Origin: Bradyrhizobium nitroreducens
GTDB lineage: Bacteria > Pseudomonadota > Alphaproteobacteria > Rhizobiales > Xanthobacteraceae
Reading direction: 5' to 3'
Assembly: GCF_002776695.1 (NCBI RefSeq)
Contig: NZ_LFJC01000003.1
Span: 3,691,577 to 3,740,698, forward strand
Length of the DNA: 49,122 nt
Positions 1 through 6,767 of the stretch are shown here, one piece after another. Made by a program: the position numbers and the translations under genes. The notes beneath the pieces were generated by a model. That model ran no database searches. It had not been told where the DNA came from and saw only the letters and a list, made by a program, of their open reading frames with translations. Position 1 is the first letter of the stretch; each line of letters opens with the position of its first letter.

Positions 1-26
1 TGCCACACGGATCGCTCGCGGATACA

Positions 27-85
27 TGGGCCCCGGCTCTGCAGCGCATCGCAGAAGAAGCGCTGCGCTGCGTCCGGGGCACGAG
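27..85. repeat. Dispersed palindromic repeat, family R2
   Basis: The sequence runs from TGGGCCCCGGCTCTGCAGCG to GCTGCGCTGCGTCCGGGGCA, and its two ends are imperfect inverted complements of each other. The same unit recurs at 1009-1150 (two copies in opposite orientation) and 37111-37242. It has no coding character and lies between genes. It resembles the REP/BIME-like intergenic repeats common in Bradyrhizobium; the name R2 is mine. Confidence 0.75.
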
Positions 86-113
86 AGCACCCGCGTGGCG
101 CTCGCTCTCCCCA

Positions 114-200
114 CGTCATTGCGAGCGTAGCGAAGCAATCCAGACTGCCTCTGTGGAATCAGTCTGGATTGCTTCGTCGCAAGCGCTCCTCGCAATGACG
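114..200. repeat. Dispersed palindromic repeat, family R1
   Basis: An inverted repeat starting CGTCATTGCGAGCGTAGCGA and ending CTCCTCGCAATGACG, with an inner pair AAGCAATCCAGACT / AGTCTGGATTGCTT. Related copies lie at 11342-11486, 15176-15262, 25625-25711 and 36584-36666. All five are between genes. It would form a long stem in RNA or single-stranded DNA and may act as a terminator or nuclease barrier, but no role is shown here. Confidence 0.8.
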
Positions 201-1008
201 GAGCAAGGTGCATCGTCGGTCATCTTGCCACTCTCAGTTCAACTTACAGGCGCGCCATTCCATTCTCGCGGCGGATTTCGCCCGAGCTTTGCTGCCGTCT
301 TGCGCCCGTCGATTGCCAAAGGGCGCAGGGAAGGCCGGGCGCCGGCGGCACCCGCAGGTCCGTGGGCGTCAAGAACGCACACGGGGTGGACCACAGGTGA
401 TGCCGGTCGCCCGGCCTTCCCTGCGCGGATGGTTTTAACGGTGTCCTTCGTGCTCTCCTCGGGGAGCGTTGCACTATTGCCCCCGTCGCCTTGCGGCTGA
501 TCGATGCGCGTGCCGGTTGGTCGCCACATCACCGCAAGCCTTGACGCCAGAACCCCGGGCGCCAGGACCACACGACTTCTCCGTCCGCGGACGGCCCGGC
601 CTCAGCGCCCGGGGCTTGCGTGTGCCCGCCCCGGACCATCGACCAAACCGCTGTGACCGCGCCGTGTCGTATGCGCATCGCCTGAGACTCACGGTTGCCC
701 GCCCTGTCCTCACGCAAATCGCGCCGGCGCTACCGCGTCCACCGCACCCCGACCCGCATCTCGTGACGATCGCGAAGCGCCCCTCTGGCAGGGCCGGGAT
801 GGCGGCTGTATGCCATAAATCCGAAATTCGGAAAAGCGATATATTTTTGGCGGGAGGGATTGACTGGTTTTGGGTGTTTTGCCCGACGGGTCGACACGGC
901 CTCGTCACGCCACAGATGGTCCTGGCGCAGGCCATCGCCCCCGGTGTCTGCCGAACCGTAATATTGGATTGCACAAGAGCGGGAATGTGGCGGCGGCGTG
1001 CGGCCTCT
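201..1008. other. Gene-free region with long repeat-like sequence
   Basis: I see no gene with a credible start, codon use or family match in this 0.8-kb stretch, although several open frames cross it. The part from about 380 to 905 (from GCCTTCCCTGCGCGGATGG through ATATTTTTGGCGGGAGGGAT) matches, from memory, a several-hundred-base sequence found in many intergenic regions of Bradyrhizobium; its reverse frames give spurious peptides containing VVWSWRP. It is best treated as a long dispersed non-coding repeat. There is no transposase and there are no terminal inverted repeats that would make it an insertion sequence. Confidence 0.5.
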
Positions 1009-1150
1009 CGTGTCCCGGACGCGCTGCAACGCTCTTGGCGTTGCAGCGCAGAGCCGGGACCCAGATTGTGCCAATATAGATCGAGCTGAGATGGGCCCCG
1101 GCTCTGCAGCGCACCGCCAAAGAGGCGCTGCGCTGCGTCCGGGGCACGAG
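1009..1150. repeat. Two head-to-head R2 repeat units
   Basis: A unit beginning CGTGTCCCGGACGCGCTGCA and ending CGCAGAGCCGGGACCCA is followed, after about 36 bases, by an R2 unit starting TGGGCCCCGGCTCTGCAGCG and ending GTCCGGGGCACGAG. The two are inverted relative to each other, so the pair could fold as a long cruciform. It sits immediately downstream of the SET-domain gene stop at 1158 and may serve as its transcription end. Confidence 0.7.
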
Positions 1151-1157
1151 CGCGGAG

Positions 1158-1724
1158 CTAAGCGCGTGCGCGGCCGCCAACCTTGGCAACGGCGTGGCCG
1201 TTCAGCTTCTTCTTCTTGGCGGCCTTGCTCTTCGACCCCTTGGCGACAACCTTCTTCGCCTTGCGTGCCTTGACCTTGGCGGCTTCCGCCCGCGCCTCGG
1301 CGCGCAGCTTCTTGCGCTTCTTCTCGCAAGACTCGCACTTGCAGCCGATCGGCTTCAGATAGGCTTTGAAATAGTCGGTGCCGTAATCGTAGTTGATCTC
1401 GTCGCCCGGCTCGATGTTCTTGATGGCGCGGATGAAGACCTTGCGCTCGCGCGGCCGGACGTCGGACTCGGCGTTGGGCCGGCAGGAATGGTTGATGTAG
1501 CGGGCGAGGTTCTTGCGCACCGAGCCGTCGATGGTCCAGCGGCCGTTGAGCTCGAACAGGTACTTGTTCTCGATCTCGTCGTGCGCGGGGATTCGCGAAT
1601 CCAGGATCGGCCCGAAATAGCGGATGATCCGGGTCCCCTTCTTGATCGGCTTGGTGGCGAAGAGGCCGAGCCCGGTCTTGGAACGGCCGACACGATAGGA
1701 TTTGCTGGAAGCGATGGCTGGCAT
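1158..1724 (-). CDS. SET-domain protein lysine methyltransferase
   Basis: Predicted S-adenosylmethionine-dependent protein lysine methyltransferase of 188 aa. The SET signatures are all present: GLGLFA near residues 18-23 (SAM loop), NHSCRPN at about 78-84, GDEINYDYG at about 107-115, and a post-SET zinc motif CKCESC at about 128-133. The C-terminal 50 residues are rich in Lys and Ala and look disordered and basic, so the protein may bind nucleic acid or carry its own methylation sites. An in-frame TTG lies two codons upstream; I use the ATG at 1724. Small SET proteins like this are widespread in Rhizobiales but their substrates are mostly unknown. Family assignment is firm; the substrate cannot be read from sequence. 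The gene stands alone, followed by R2 repeats. Confidence 0.9.
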   Translation of the reverse strand: MPAIASSKSYRVGRSKTGLGLFATKPIKKGTRIIRYFGPILDSRIPAHDEIENKYLFELNGRWTIDGSVRKNLARYINHSCRPNAESDVRPRERKVFIRAIKNIEPGDEINYDYGTDYFKAYLKPIGCKCESCEKKRKKLRAEARAEAAKVKARKAKKVVAKGSKSKAAKKKKLNGHAVAKVGGRARA

Positions 1725-1884
1725 GATCAAGAGAAATGAGAACGCGAACGAGGCACGATGCCTCAGGCGAAGCCGCTCTTCTAGAACGATTCCGCGTCGC
1801 TGTCAGGTCTATCCCACCCCTGTTTGAACCTTGCCCACAATCAAGACGTCTGATGGAAGCGAGTTCCCGGACCATCGAAGCCTC

Positions 1885-2493
1885 ATGATCAACCGTATCA
1901 CCCGCATCGGACTGGTTGTCCTGACGACATGCATCGGCCTGAACAGCGCTGCCGCCCAATCCATAGGCAGCGCCTACACATCGACGGCGCCAAAGGATTG
2001 CCGCCAGATCGGCAAAGCGAGCGAGCTCGACGGCAGCACGACGCGCAGCTGTCCGGGCAAGGCGGGTCTCGTGGTGCTGATTGCCGAGGACGATCTTCGC
2101 GAAATCGTCTCGGTCGGCCGCAATCGCAGGGCTGCAGCCGAGGAACCGGCGGCCAAGGTCTGGTTCGCCCCGTTCAATTCGTCGGAGACCACGATCGAAT
2201 GGCGCGCCATGGGCGCCAAGCCGTTCGCGATCATCCAGCGCTGGCACATCGCCGATAACAGCGATCCCGACAAGCAGGGCCGGCCCAACACCAAGGCCAT
2301 GCTGGTCGTGACCCGGCTGCCGCCCGGCCCGGTCTGCCATGTCGCCTATGTCGATGCGATCGCCAACCCGACCGCCAACGAGCTGGCGCGCAAGGCCGCG
2401 GACGATTTCGCCCGCGGCTTTACTTGCGGCAAGGACGAGGTGAAGATCATCGGCACGCGCGGCCGCGCCGTCGAGCTGGCGACGATGCGGTAG
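1885..2493 (+). CDS. Secreted hypothetical protein
   Basis: A 202-aa protein with a clear Sec signal peptide (basic MINRITR, then a hydrophobic stretch, cleavage probably after SAAAQ). The frame is open from 1831, but the ATG at 1885 places the signal sequence at the N-terminus. The mature part has four cysteines (in KDCRQ, RSCPG, GPVCHV and FTCGK) that could form two disulfides in the periplasm. I recognise no domain; the layout of a short cysteine-bearing alpha-beta protein is typical of conserved Bradyrhizobium hypotheticals. It converges on the TetR gene, with 21 bases between the stops. Function unknown. Confidence 0.75.
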   Translation: MINRITRIGLVVLTTCIGLNSAAAQSIGSAYTSTAPKDCRQIGKASELDGSTTRSCPGKAGLVVLIAEDDLREIVSVGRNRRAAAEEPAAKVWFAPFNSSETTIEWRAMGAKPFAIIQRWHIADNSDPDKQGRPNTKAMLVVTRLPPGPVCHVAYVDAIANPTANELARKAADDFARGFTCGKDEVKIIGTRGRAVELATMR

Positions 2494-2514
2494 GCCTCGA
2501 CGGGTCAAACAGCG

Positions 2515-3243
2515 CTATGCGGGAAGTTTCGTGGTCACGGGCACCGTCAGCATCGCCTCGAGCAGCCGCTCCGCCGTCGTCCCCTCGGGCAGCCGCCCGA
2601 GGATGTCCTCGAGCCGGCCGTCCAGCAGCAGCGTGGTGAAGCCGTGCACCATCGACCAGGCGCGTGCGATCGCGGCGCCCTGGTTCAAGGTCAGCGCGTC
2701 GCCACTGATCTGTTCCTGCCGCATCATGCCGACCGCATTCGCAAGTCCGGCGAAGGAGGCTTCGGCCGCCTCGTGCAGCGAGGGCCTGGAATAATCCAGC
2801 CGCTCGGTGCGGAACATGATGCCGTACATGCCAGGATGGGCCTGCGCATAGGCAACATAGGCCTTCGGCCGCGCCAGCGCGCGCGCGAGCGGCGTGGTGG
2901 CGGTGTCGCAGGCCGATGCCATCGCCGCGTTGAACTGGCGGAAGCCGACGGCCGCGAGCTCGCTGAGCAGGCCGGTGAGATCACCGAAATGATGCGTGGG
3001 CGCGGCGTGCGAGACGCCCGCCTCGCGCGCCACCGCGCGCAAGGTGAGGCCGGCGAGCCCGTCGCGTTCCAGCACGCGTTCGGCGGCCTGGAGCAGTGCC
3101 TCGCGCAGGGCGCCGTGATGGTACGGCGTCTCGGTCTTCGCGTTTCCCGCGCGCCGTGAGCCGCGCGATGCCGCGCTCGGCGTGGTTCGCCTGGGGGTGC
3201 GCGAGCCTCGCGCCGTGTCGCTCTTGGTGTCGGTCTTGGCCAT
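2515..3243 (-). CDS. TetR/AcrR-family transcriptional regulator
   Basis: A 242-aa repressor-type regulator. A disordered basic leader of about 38 residues precedes the TetR N-terminal helix-turn-helix (YHHGALREALLQAAERVLE... then LTLRAVAREAGVSHAAPTHHF at about residues 70-90). The C-terminal part with PKAYVAYAQAHPGMYGIMF matches the WHG/TetR_C_33 type of ligand domain. The start is ATG 3243; an upstream in-frame TTG is less likely. It is divergent from the carotenoid oxygenase, and the first of two operator-like palindromes begins 20 bp from its start codon. The natural inference is that it represses itself, the oxygenase and the membrane-protein operon at 5138. The ligand is unknown; a phenylpropanoid, stilbene or apocarotenoid would fit the neighbour. 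Confidence 0.9.
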   Translation of the reverse strand: MAKTDTKSDTARGSRTPRRTTPSAASRGSRRAGNAKTETPYHHGALREALLQAAERVLERDGLAGLTLRAVAREAGVSHAAPTHHFGDLTGLLSELAAVGFRQFNAAMASACDTATTPLARALARPKAYVAYAQAHPGMYGIMFRTERLDYSRPSLHEAAEASFAGLANAVGMMRQEQISGDALTLNQGAAIARAWSMVHGFTTLLLDGRLEDILGRLPEGTTAERLLEAMLTVPVTTKLPA

Positions 3244-3262
3244 TTGCAAGCTATATGACGCA

Positions 3263-3281
3263 ATATTGACAGTGTAAAGAT
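3263..3281. promoter_or_regulatory. Operator-like palindrome A1
   Basis: ATATTGAC-AGT-GTAAAGAT. The right arm is identical to the perfect palindrome at 3316-3334; the left arm matches it at six of eight positions. It lies between the TetR start (3243) and the oxygenase promoter, and is the counterpart of B1 at 5047-5065. Probably a TetR binding site. Confidence 0.65.
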
Positions 3282-3286
3282 TTCAC

Positions 3287-3315
3287 TTGACCGAAAGGAC
3301 GATCGGCGCTATCTG
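3287..3315 (+). promoter_or_regulatory. Predicted promoter of the carotenoid oxygenase
   Basis: TTGACC (3287-3292), a 17-bp spacer, then TATCTG (3310-3315). The -10 abuts operator A2, so the start of transcription would fall inside the operator. The block TTTCRCTTGACC is shared with the promoter at 5071-5099, which supports both. Confidence 0.55.
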
Positions 3316-3334
3316 ATCTTTACGATGTAAAGAT
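3316..3334. promoter_or_regulatory. Operator-like perfect palindrome A2
   Basis: ATCTTTAC-GAT-GTAAAGAT is a perfect 8-bp inverted repeat with a 3-bp centre. Its centre is 53 bp from that of A1. It lies 15 bp before the GTG start of the oxygenase. The same palindrome with a different centre (ACC) occurs at 5099-5117. The size and symmetry suit a TetR dimer. Confidence 0.75.
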
Positions 3335-3349
3335 AGGGAGGGATATGCC

Positions 3350-4747
3350 GTGCTGCACGACACCGTCGCCGAGCGTCGCAACAATATCGCGCCGATCCCG
3401 TTCGAGGCCGACGCGCCCTTCCTCAAGATCATCGGCGAATTGCCGCGCGAGTTGAACGGCGTGCTCTATCGTAACGGTCCCAATCCGCAGTTCGATTCCC
3501 CCGGCGCGCACTGGTTCGTCGGCGACGGCATGCTGCACGCCTTCCATCTCGATAACGGCCGCGCCAGCTACCGCAACCGCTGGGTCCGCACGCCGAAATG
3601 GCTCGCCGAGCACGATGCCGGCCGCGCCCTGTTCGGCGGCTTCGGCCGCAAGCTGCCGGACGCGCCGGCTGATCTCACCGATGGCGGCGTCGCCAACACC
3701 AACATCATCTTCCATGCCGGCAAGCTGCTGGCGCTTGAAGAAGCGCATCTGCCGACCGAGATCGAGCCCGGCACGCTGGCGACGCGCGGCTATCACGACT
3801 ACCAGGGCCGCGTCGCCGGCAGCTTCACCGCGCATCCGAAGATCGACCCCGTGAGCGGCGAGCTGGTGTTCTTCGGCTACAACGCGGCAGGTCCGCTGAC
3901 GCCCGCGCTCTCCTACGGCTCGATCGACGCCTCCGGCAAGGCGACGCGCTTCGAGCGGTTCGAAGCGCCCTATGCCAGCATGGTGCACGACTTCATCGTC
4001 ACCGCGAACCATGTGCTGTTTCCGATCCTGCCCATCACCGGCAGCATGGAGCGCGCCATGAGCGGACGGCCGCCTTATGCCTGGGAGCCGAACAAGGGCG
4101 CCTATGTCGGCGTGATGAAGCGCAGCGGCACCGCGAAGGACATCGTCTGGTTCCGCGGTGACGCCTGCTACGTCCTCCACATCATGAATGCGTGGGAGGA
4201 CGAGAACCGCATCGTGGCCGACGTCATGCAATTCGAGGAAGCGCCGCTGTTTCCGCATCCCGATGGACGGCCGACCGATCCGGAGAAGTCGCGCGCCCGG
4301 CACTGCCGTTGGACCTTCGATCTCTCCGGCAATACCGACCGCTTCCAGCAGACCTACCTCGACGATCTCACCGGCGAATTCCCGCGCATCGACGACCGCC
4401 GCGCCGGGCTGAAGAACCGCCACGGCTGGTACGCCTGCGCCAATCCGAAACTGCCGATGTTCGGCGCGCTCTCCGGCGTCGTCCATGTCGACGGCAATGG
4501 ACGGCGGCTCGGCCATTATCTGCTGCCCGCCGGCGACACCATCTCCGAGCCCGTGTTCGTCGAGCGCGCGAAGGACTCCGTCGAAGGCGATGGCTGGCTG
4601 CTCGCGGTGGTCTGGCGGGCACGCGAGAACCGTAGCGACCTCGCGGTGTTCAACGCCACCGATGTCGAGGCGGGCCCCGTCGCGCTGGTCCAGCTCGGCC
4701 ATCGCGTGCCGGACGGGTTTCACGGCAATTGGGTGGGCGCGCAATAG
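3350..4747 (+). CDS. Carotenoid oxygenase family protein (RPE65/CCD type)
   Basis: A 465-aa non-heme iron dioxygenase that oxidatively cleaves a conjugated C=C bond. The four iron-binding histidines are recognisable: H162 (FTAHPKID), H213 (MVHDFIVT), H277 (VLHIMNAWED) and H458 (GFHGNWV). The N-terminal strand pattern LNGVLYRNGPNPQF and GDGMLHAFH is typical of the family, and the length is normal. The start is GTG 3350, preceded by GGGAGGGA; the ATG at 3345 is in another frame. No carotenoid biosynthesis genes are near, and bacterial members often cleave stilbenes or lignin-derived compounds instead, so the substrate is open. Expression is probably controlled by the divergent TetR through A1 and A2. 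There is no signal peptide, so it is cytoplasmic. Confidence 0.93.
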   Translation: MLHDTVAERRNNIAPIPFEADAPFLKIIGELPRELNGVLYRNGPNPQFDSPGAHWFVGDGMLHAFHLDNGRASYRNRWVRTPKWLAEHDAGRALFGGFGRKLPDAPADLTDGGVANTNIIFHAGKLLALEEAHLPTEIEPGTLATRGYHDYQGRVAGSFTAHPKIDPVSGELVFFGYNAAGPLTPALSYGSIDASGKATRFERFEAPYASMVHDFIVTANHVLFPILPITGSMERAMSGRPPYAWEPNKGAYVGVMKRSGTAKDIVWFRGDACYVLHIMNAWEDENRIVADVMQFEEAPLFPHPDGRPTDPEKSRARHCRWTFDLSGNTDRFQQTYLDDLTGEFPRIDDRRAGLKNRHGWYACANPKLPMFGALSGVVHVDGNGRRLGHYLLPAGDTISEPVFVERAKDSVEGDGWLLAVVWRARENRSDLAVFNATDVEAGPVALVQLGHRVPDGFHGNWVGAQ

Positions 4748-4803
4748 CGCCCGTCATACCAACGAAGCCACAGCACGGATCTGTCACCGAAAGGTCCCAG
4801 CAG

Positions 4804-5061
4804 ATGCCCTCGATCACCGCAGACCTGCTCGCCATCCTCGCACTGATCGGCGCCGCGCTCACAATCGAGGTCGTCCGGCTGCGGCGGAGCGGCCAGGTGA
4901 TCTTCAATGGCGGCATCCTGCTTGCCCTTGGCCTGGCGATCGCCTGCGCAATCCCCCTCCTGTCGCACCTGCCCTGGGCCGAATTGGCCGAGGAGGTATC
5001 CGACCAAGCCGTTGCGGCTGCTCAGCTTTTATATGCCGCTTACGTTATTTTGACACTGTAA
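4804..5061 (+). CDS. Small hypothetical membrane protein
   Basis: An 85-aa protein with three hydrophobic segments, about residues 4-24, 33-56 and 71-85. The ATG at 4804 is preceded by GAAAGG at an acceptable distance. It follows the oxygenase by 56 bp on the same strand and would be co-transcribed with it. Its stop codon (5059-5061) lies inside operator B1 of the next promoter, so the gene fills the interval exactly. No family recognised. It could be spurious, but its hydrophobicity pattern and position support it. Confidence 0.5.
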   Translation: MPSITADLLAILALIGAALTIEVVRLRRSGQVIFNGGILLALGLAIACAIPLLSHLPWAELAEEVSDQAVAAAQLLYAAYVILTL

Positions 5062-5065
5062 AGAT
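5047..5065. promoter_or_regulatory. Operator-like palindrome B1
   Basis: ATTTTGAC-ACT-GTAAAGAT, the counterpart of A1 with the same right arm and a left arm that differs at one position. It overlaps the last codons of the small membrane protein gene. Its centre is 52 bp from that of B2. Confidence 0.65.
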
Positions 5066-5070
5066 TTCGC

Positions 5071-5099
5071 TTGACCCGACGCCTGCCCTGAATTATTGA
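5071..5099 (+). promoter_or_regulatory. Predicted promoter of the membrane-protein pair
   Basis: TTGACC (5071-5076), a 17-bp spacer and TATTGA (5094-5099), with the -10 running into operator B2. The order operator, TTTCRCTTGACC, -10, operator is the same as at 3263-3334. Confidence 0.55.
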
Positions 5100-5117
5100 T
5101 CTTTACACCGTAAAGAT
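5099..5117. promoter_or_regulatory. Operator-like perfect palindrome B2
   Basis: ATCTTTAC-ACC-GTAAAGAT, with the same perfect arms as A2. It ends 20 bp before the ATG at 5138, so a bound repressor would cover the transcription start. Confidence 0.75.
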
Positions 5118-5137
5118 CGGCCAGACCGAGGCGGCCC

Positions 5138-5725
5138 ATGACGATTTTCCTGATCCTCGCGCCCTACGGCGCCTACAGCTTCCTGATGCTGGTGACGTCG
5201 GCCACGATGAGCGTGTTCGCGGCCTCCGCGATCTGCCTCGCCACCATCGCGGTCGACGTGGCGTGCGGCCGCTCGGTGAAGATCCTGGCCGCCGGCTCGG
5301 CGGTCGTGTTCGCCGCGATCGGCCTTTACCTCGCGCTGCTCGATCCGCAACTCGGCACACTGGGCGTCAAGCTGTCGGTCGATATCGGCATCTTCGCCCT
5401 CTCGCTCGGATCGATCCTGCTCCGCCGTCCCTTCACGCTGCAATATGCGCTTGAATCGGTGCCGGCCGAGACCGCGGCGATGCCCGGCTTCCTCACTGCC
5501 AATTACGTCATCACCGGCGCCTGGACCGTGGCCGCGCTGCTGATGGCGGCCGCCAATCTCGTGCTGCTCTACGTCCCGGGCCTGCCGCTCTGGACCAGCC
5601 TTGCGGTTGCCTTTGCCGCCCGCAACAGCGCGATCTACTTCACAAAGTGGTATCCGGAGTATCGCCAGATCAAGTACGGTACGGCTGCCCGCGCCTTGCC
5701 CACCGTCTTGCCCACCGCCCGCTGA
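5138..5725 (+). CDS. Polytopic membrane protein, distant IspZ-like
   Basis: A 195-aa protein with five to six predicted membrane helices. No clear named family, but its middle part (VKLSVDIGIFALSLGSILL..., then ITGAWTVAALLMAAANL) has the same order of motifs as the septation protein A fold of the next gene, including a basic residue before the third helix and a Trp-containing helix near the end. I infer the two are distant paralogues. The ATG 5138 has GAGGCGG just upstream. The 12-bp gap to the next gene indicates an operon, headed by the B1/B2-flanked promoter and so probably under the TetR at 2515-3243. Its role may concern the envelope or handling of a lipophilic compound; this is speculation. 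Confidence 0.8.
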   Translation: MTIFLILAPYGAYSFLMLVTSATMSVFAASAICLATIAVDVACGRSVKILAAGSAVVFAAIGLYLALLDPQLGTLGVKLSVDIGIFALSLGSILLRRPFTLQYALESVPAETAAMPGFLTANYVITGAWTVAALLMAAANLVLLYVPGLPLWTSLAVAFAARNSAIYFTKWYPEYRQIKYGTAARALPTVLPTAR

Positions 5726-5737
5726 ACAGGATTGACG

Positions 5738-6292
5738 ATGAAGGACGTATTCGCCCGCCTCGGCTCCGATCTCTTCTCCGCGATTGTCTTCCTGGTCGTC
5801 TATCTCGTCACCGACAACGTCATCCTGGCAACCTCGGTGGCCGTGGCCGGGGCGATTGCGCAGGTGATCTACGCCCGCATCAAGGGCCAGCAGCTCAACT
5901 ACATGACCTATGCGAGCCTCGCGCTCGTGGTTGGCCTCGGCGCGATCACGCTGCTGACCAATGATCCCCGCTTCATGATGGCAAAACCGTCGATCGCGCA
6001 TTTCGCCATCGGTGCGATCATGCTCAAGCGCGGCTGGATGTTGCGCTACATGCCGCCGATGGTCGTCGAGACCGTTCCGGAATATGTGACGGCTGCAGGC
6101 TATGCCTGGGCGGTGCTGATGTTCGTGATCGGCGCCGGGATGATCGTGGTCGCCTCCACGGGCGACCTGAAGCTGTGGGCGTTCTATCTCACGGTGGTCG
6201 CCGGCGGCGCCAAGATCCTCGCCTTCGCCGTGCAGTACGTCGTGCTCCGGCTCATCGTCACCAGCCGCCGCCGTGCCGCCGCCCGCGCCTGA
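5738..6292 (+). CDS. IspZ/YciB-like septation protein A family membrane protein
   Basis: A 184-aa inner-membrane protein of about the length of E. coli YciB (179 aa), with the family's run of five helices and signatures such as QVIYARIKGQQLNYMTYASL and KPSIAHFAIGAIML. YciB-family proteins are linked to envelope synthesis and cell elongation or division. I start at ATG 5738 with CAGG upstream; an in-frame TTG lies two codons earlier. It is the second gene of the operon from 5138. It is probably a paralogue dedicated to this TetR-controlled locus rather than the housekeeping septation gene, because it sits with the oxygenase regulon. Confidence 0.8.
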   Translation: MKDVFARLGSDLFSAIVFLVVYLVTDNVILATSVAVAGAIAQVIYARIKGQQLNYMTYASLALVVGLGAITLLTNDPRFMMAKPSIAHFAIGAIMLKRGWMLRYMPPMVVETVPEYVTAAGYAWAVLMFVIGAGMIVVASTGDLKLWAFYLTVVAGGAKILAFAVQYVVLRLIVTSRRRAAARA

Positions 6293-6455
6293 AGCGCGAC
6301 GTGATCGCGCTACCGAAAACCGCGGCACGCTTTTCGGGATCGTGCTGCAATGCCCTATTCGAGGGTTAGTCAGGAGCCGCGAGTTGAGCTATAGGCTCGC
6401 TTAAGGACTGGCCGCGGATCGTCGCGGTCCGCCGGGATTTGTTCGGGAGACGGGA

Positions 6456-6752
6456 ATGGCCGTAGACGGCAACTGGAATCTGACCATGACGACGCCGATG
6501 GGCGAGCGCCAGGCGACGCTGAGCCTGAAGGCCGCGGGCGGCACGCTCACGGGCTCGCAGGGCGCGGAAGGTAATACCGCCGAGATTTTCGACGGCACCG
6601 TCTCAGGCGACAACGTCTCCTGGAAGGTCTCGATCGACAAGCCGATGCCGCTCACGCTCGAATTCACCGGCACCGTCTCCGGCGACAGCATGAACGGCGA
6701 GATGGGCATCGGCCCGATGGGCAGCTTCCCGTTCACCGGCGCCCGCGCGTAA
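6456..6752 (+). CDS. Small conserved hypothetical protein
   Basis: A 98-aa protein that reads as a small all-beta fold: repeated short strands with G-T-V/L-T/S-G turns (GTLTGSQG, FDGTVSGDNVSWKV, FTGTVSGDSMNGEM). The same alternation of strand and GTVSGD occurs twice, about 25 residues apart, suggesting a beta-meander or half barrel that might bind a small ligand. No signal peptide, so cytoplasmic. It has a good upstream GGGAGACGGGA. I know similar short proteins in Rhizobiales only as unannotated. The next gene starts 16 bp on and may share its transcript. Confidence 0.75.
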   Translation: MAVDGNWNLTMTTPMGERQATLSLKAAGGTLTGSQGAEGNTAEIFDGTVSGDNVSWKVSIDKPMPLTLEFTGTVSGDSMNGEMGIGPMGSFPFTGARA

Positions 6753-6767
6753 GGCCGCCCAGCCATC

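Noticed and set aside
153..1089. Open frames of 115 and 206 codons in the first kilobase
   Set aside because: They consist of dispersed repeat sequence and have no ribosome site or protein features.
730..2508. A 592-codon minus-strand open frame
   Set aside because: It crosses the SET gene in another frame and runs opposite the secreted protein gene at 1885-2493; no family features.
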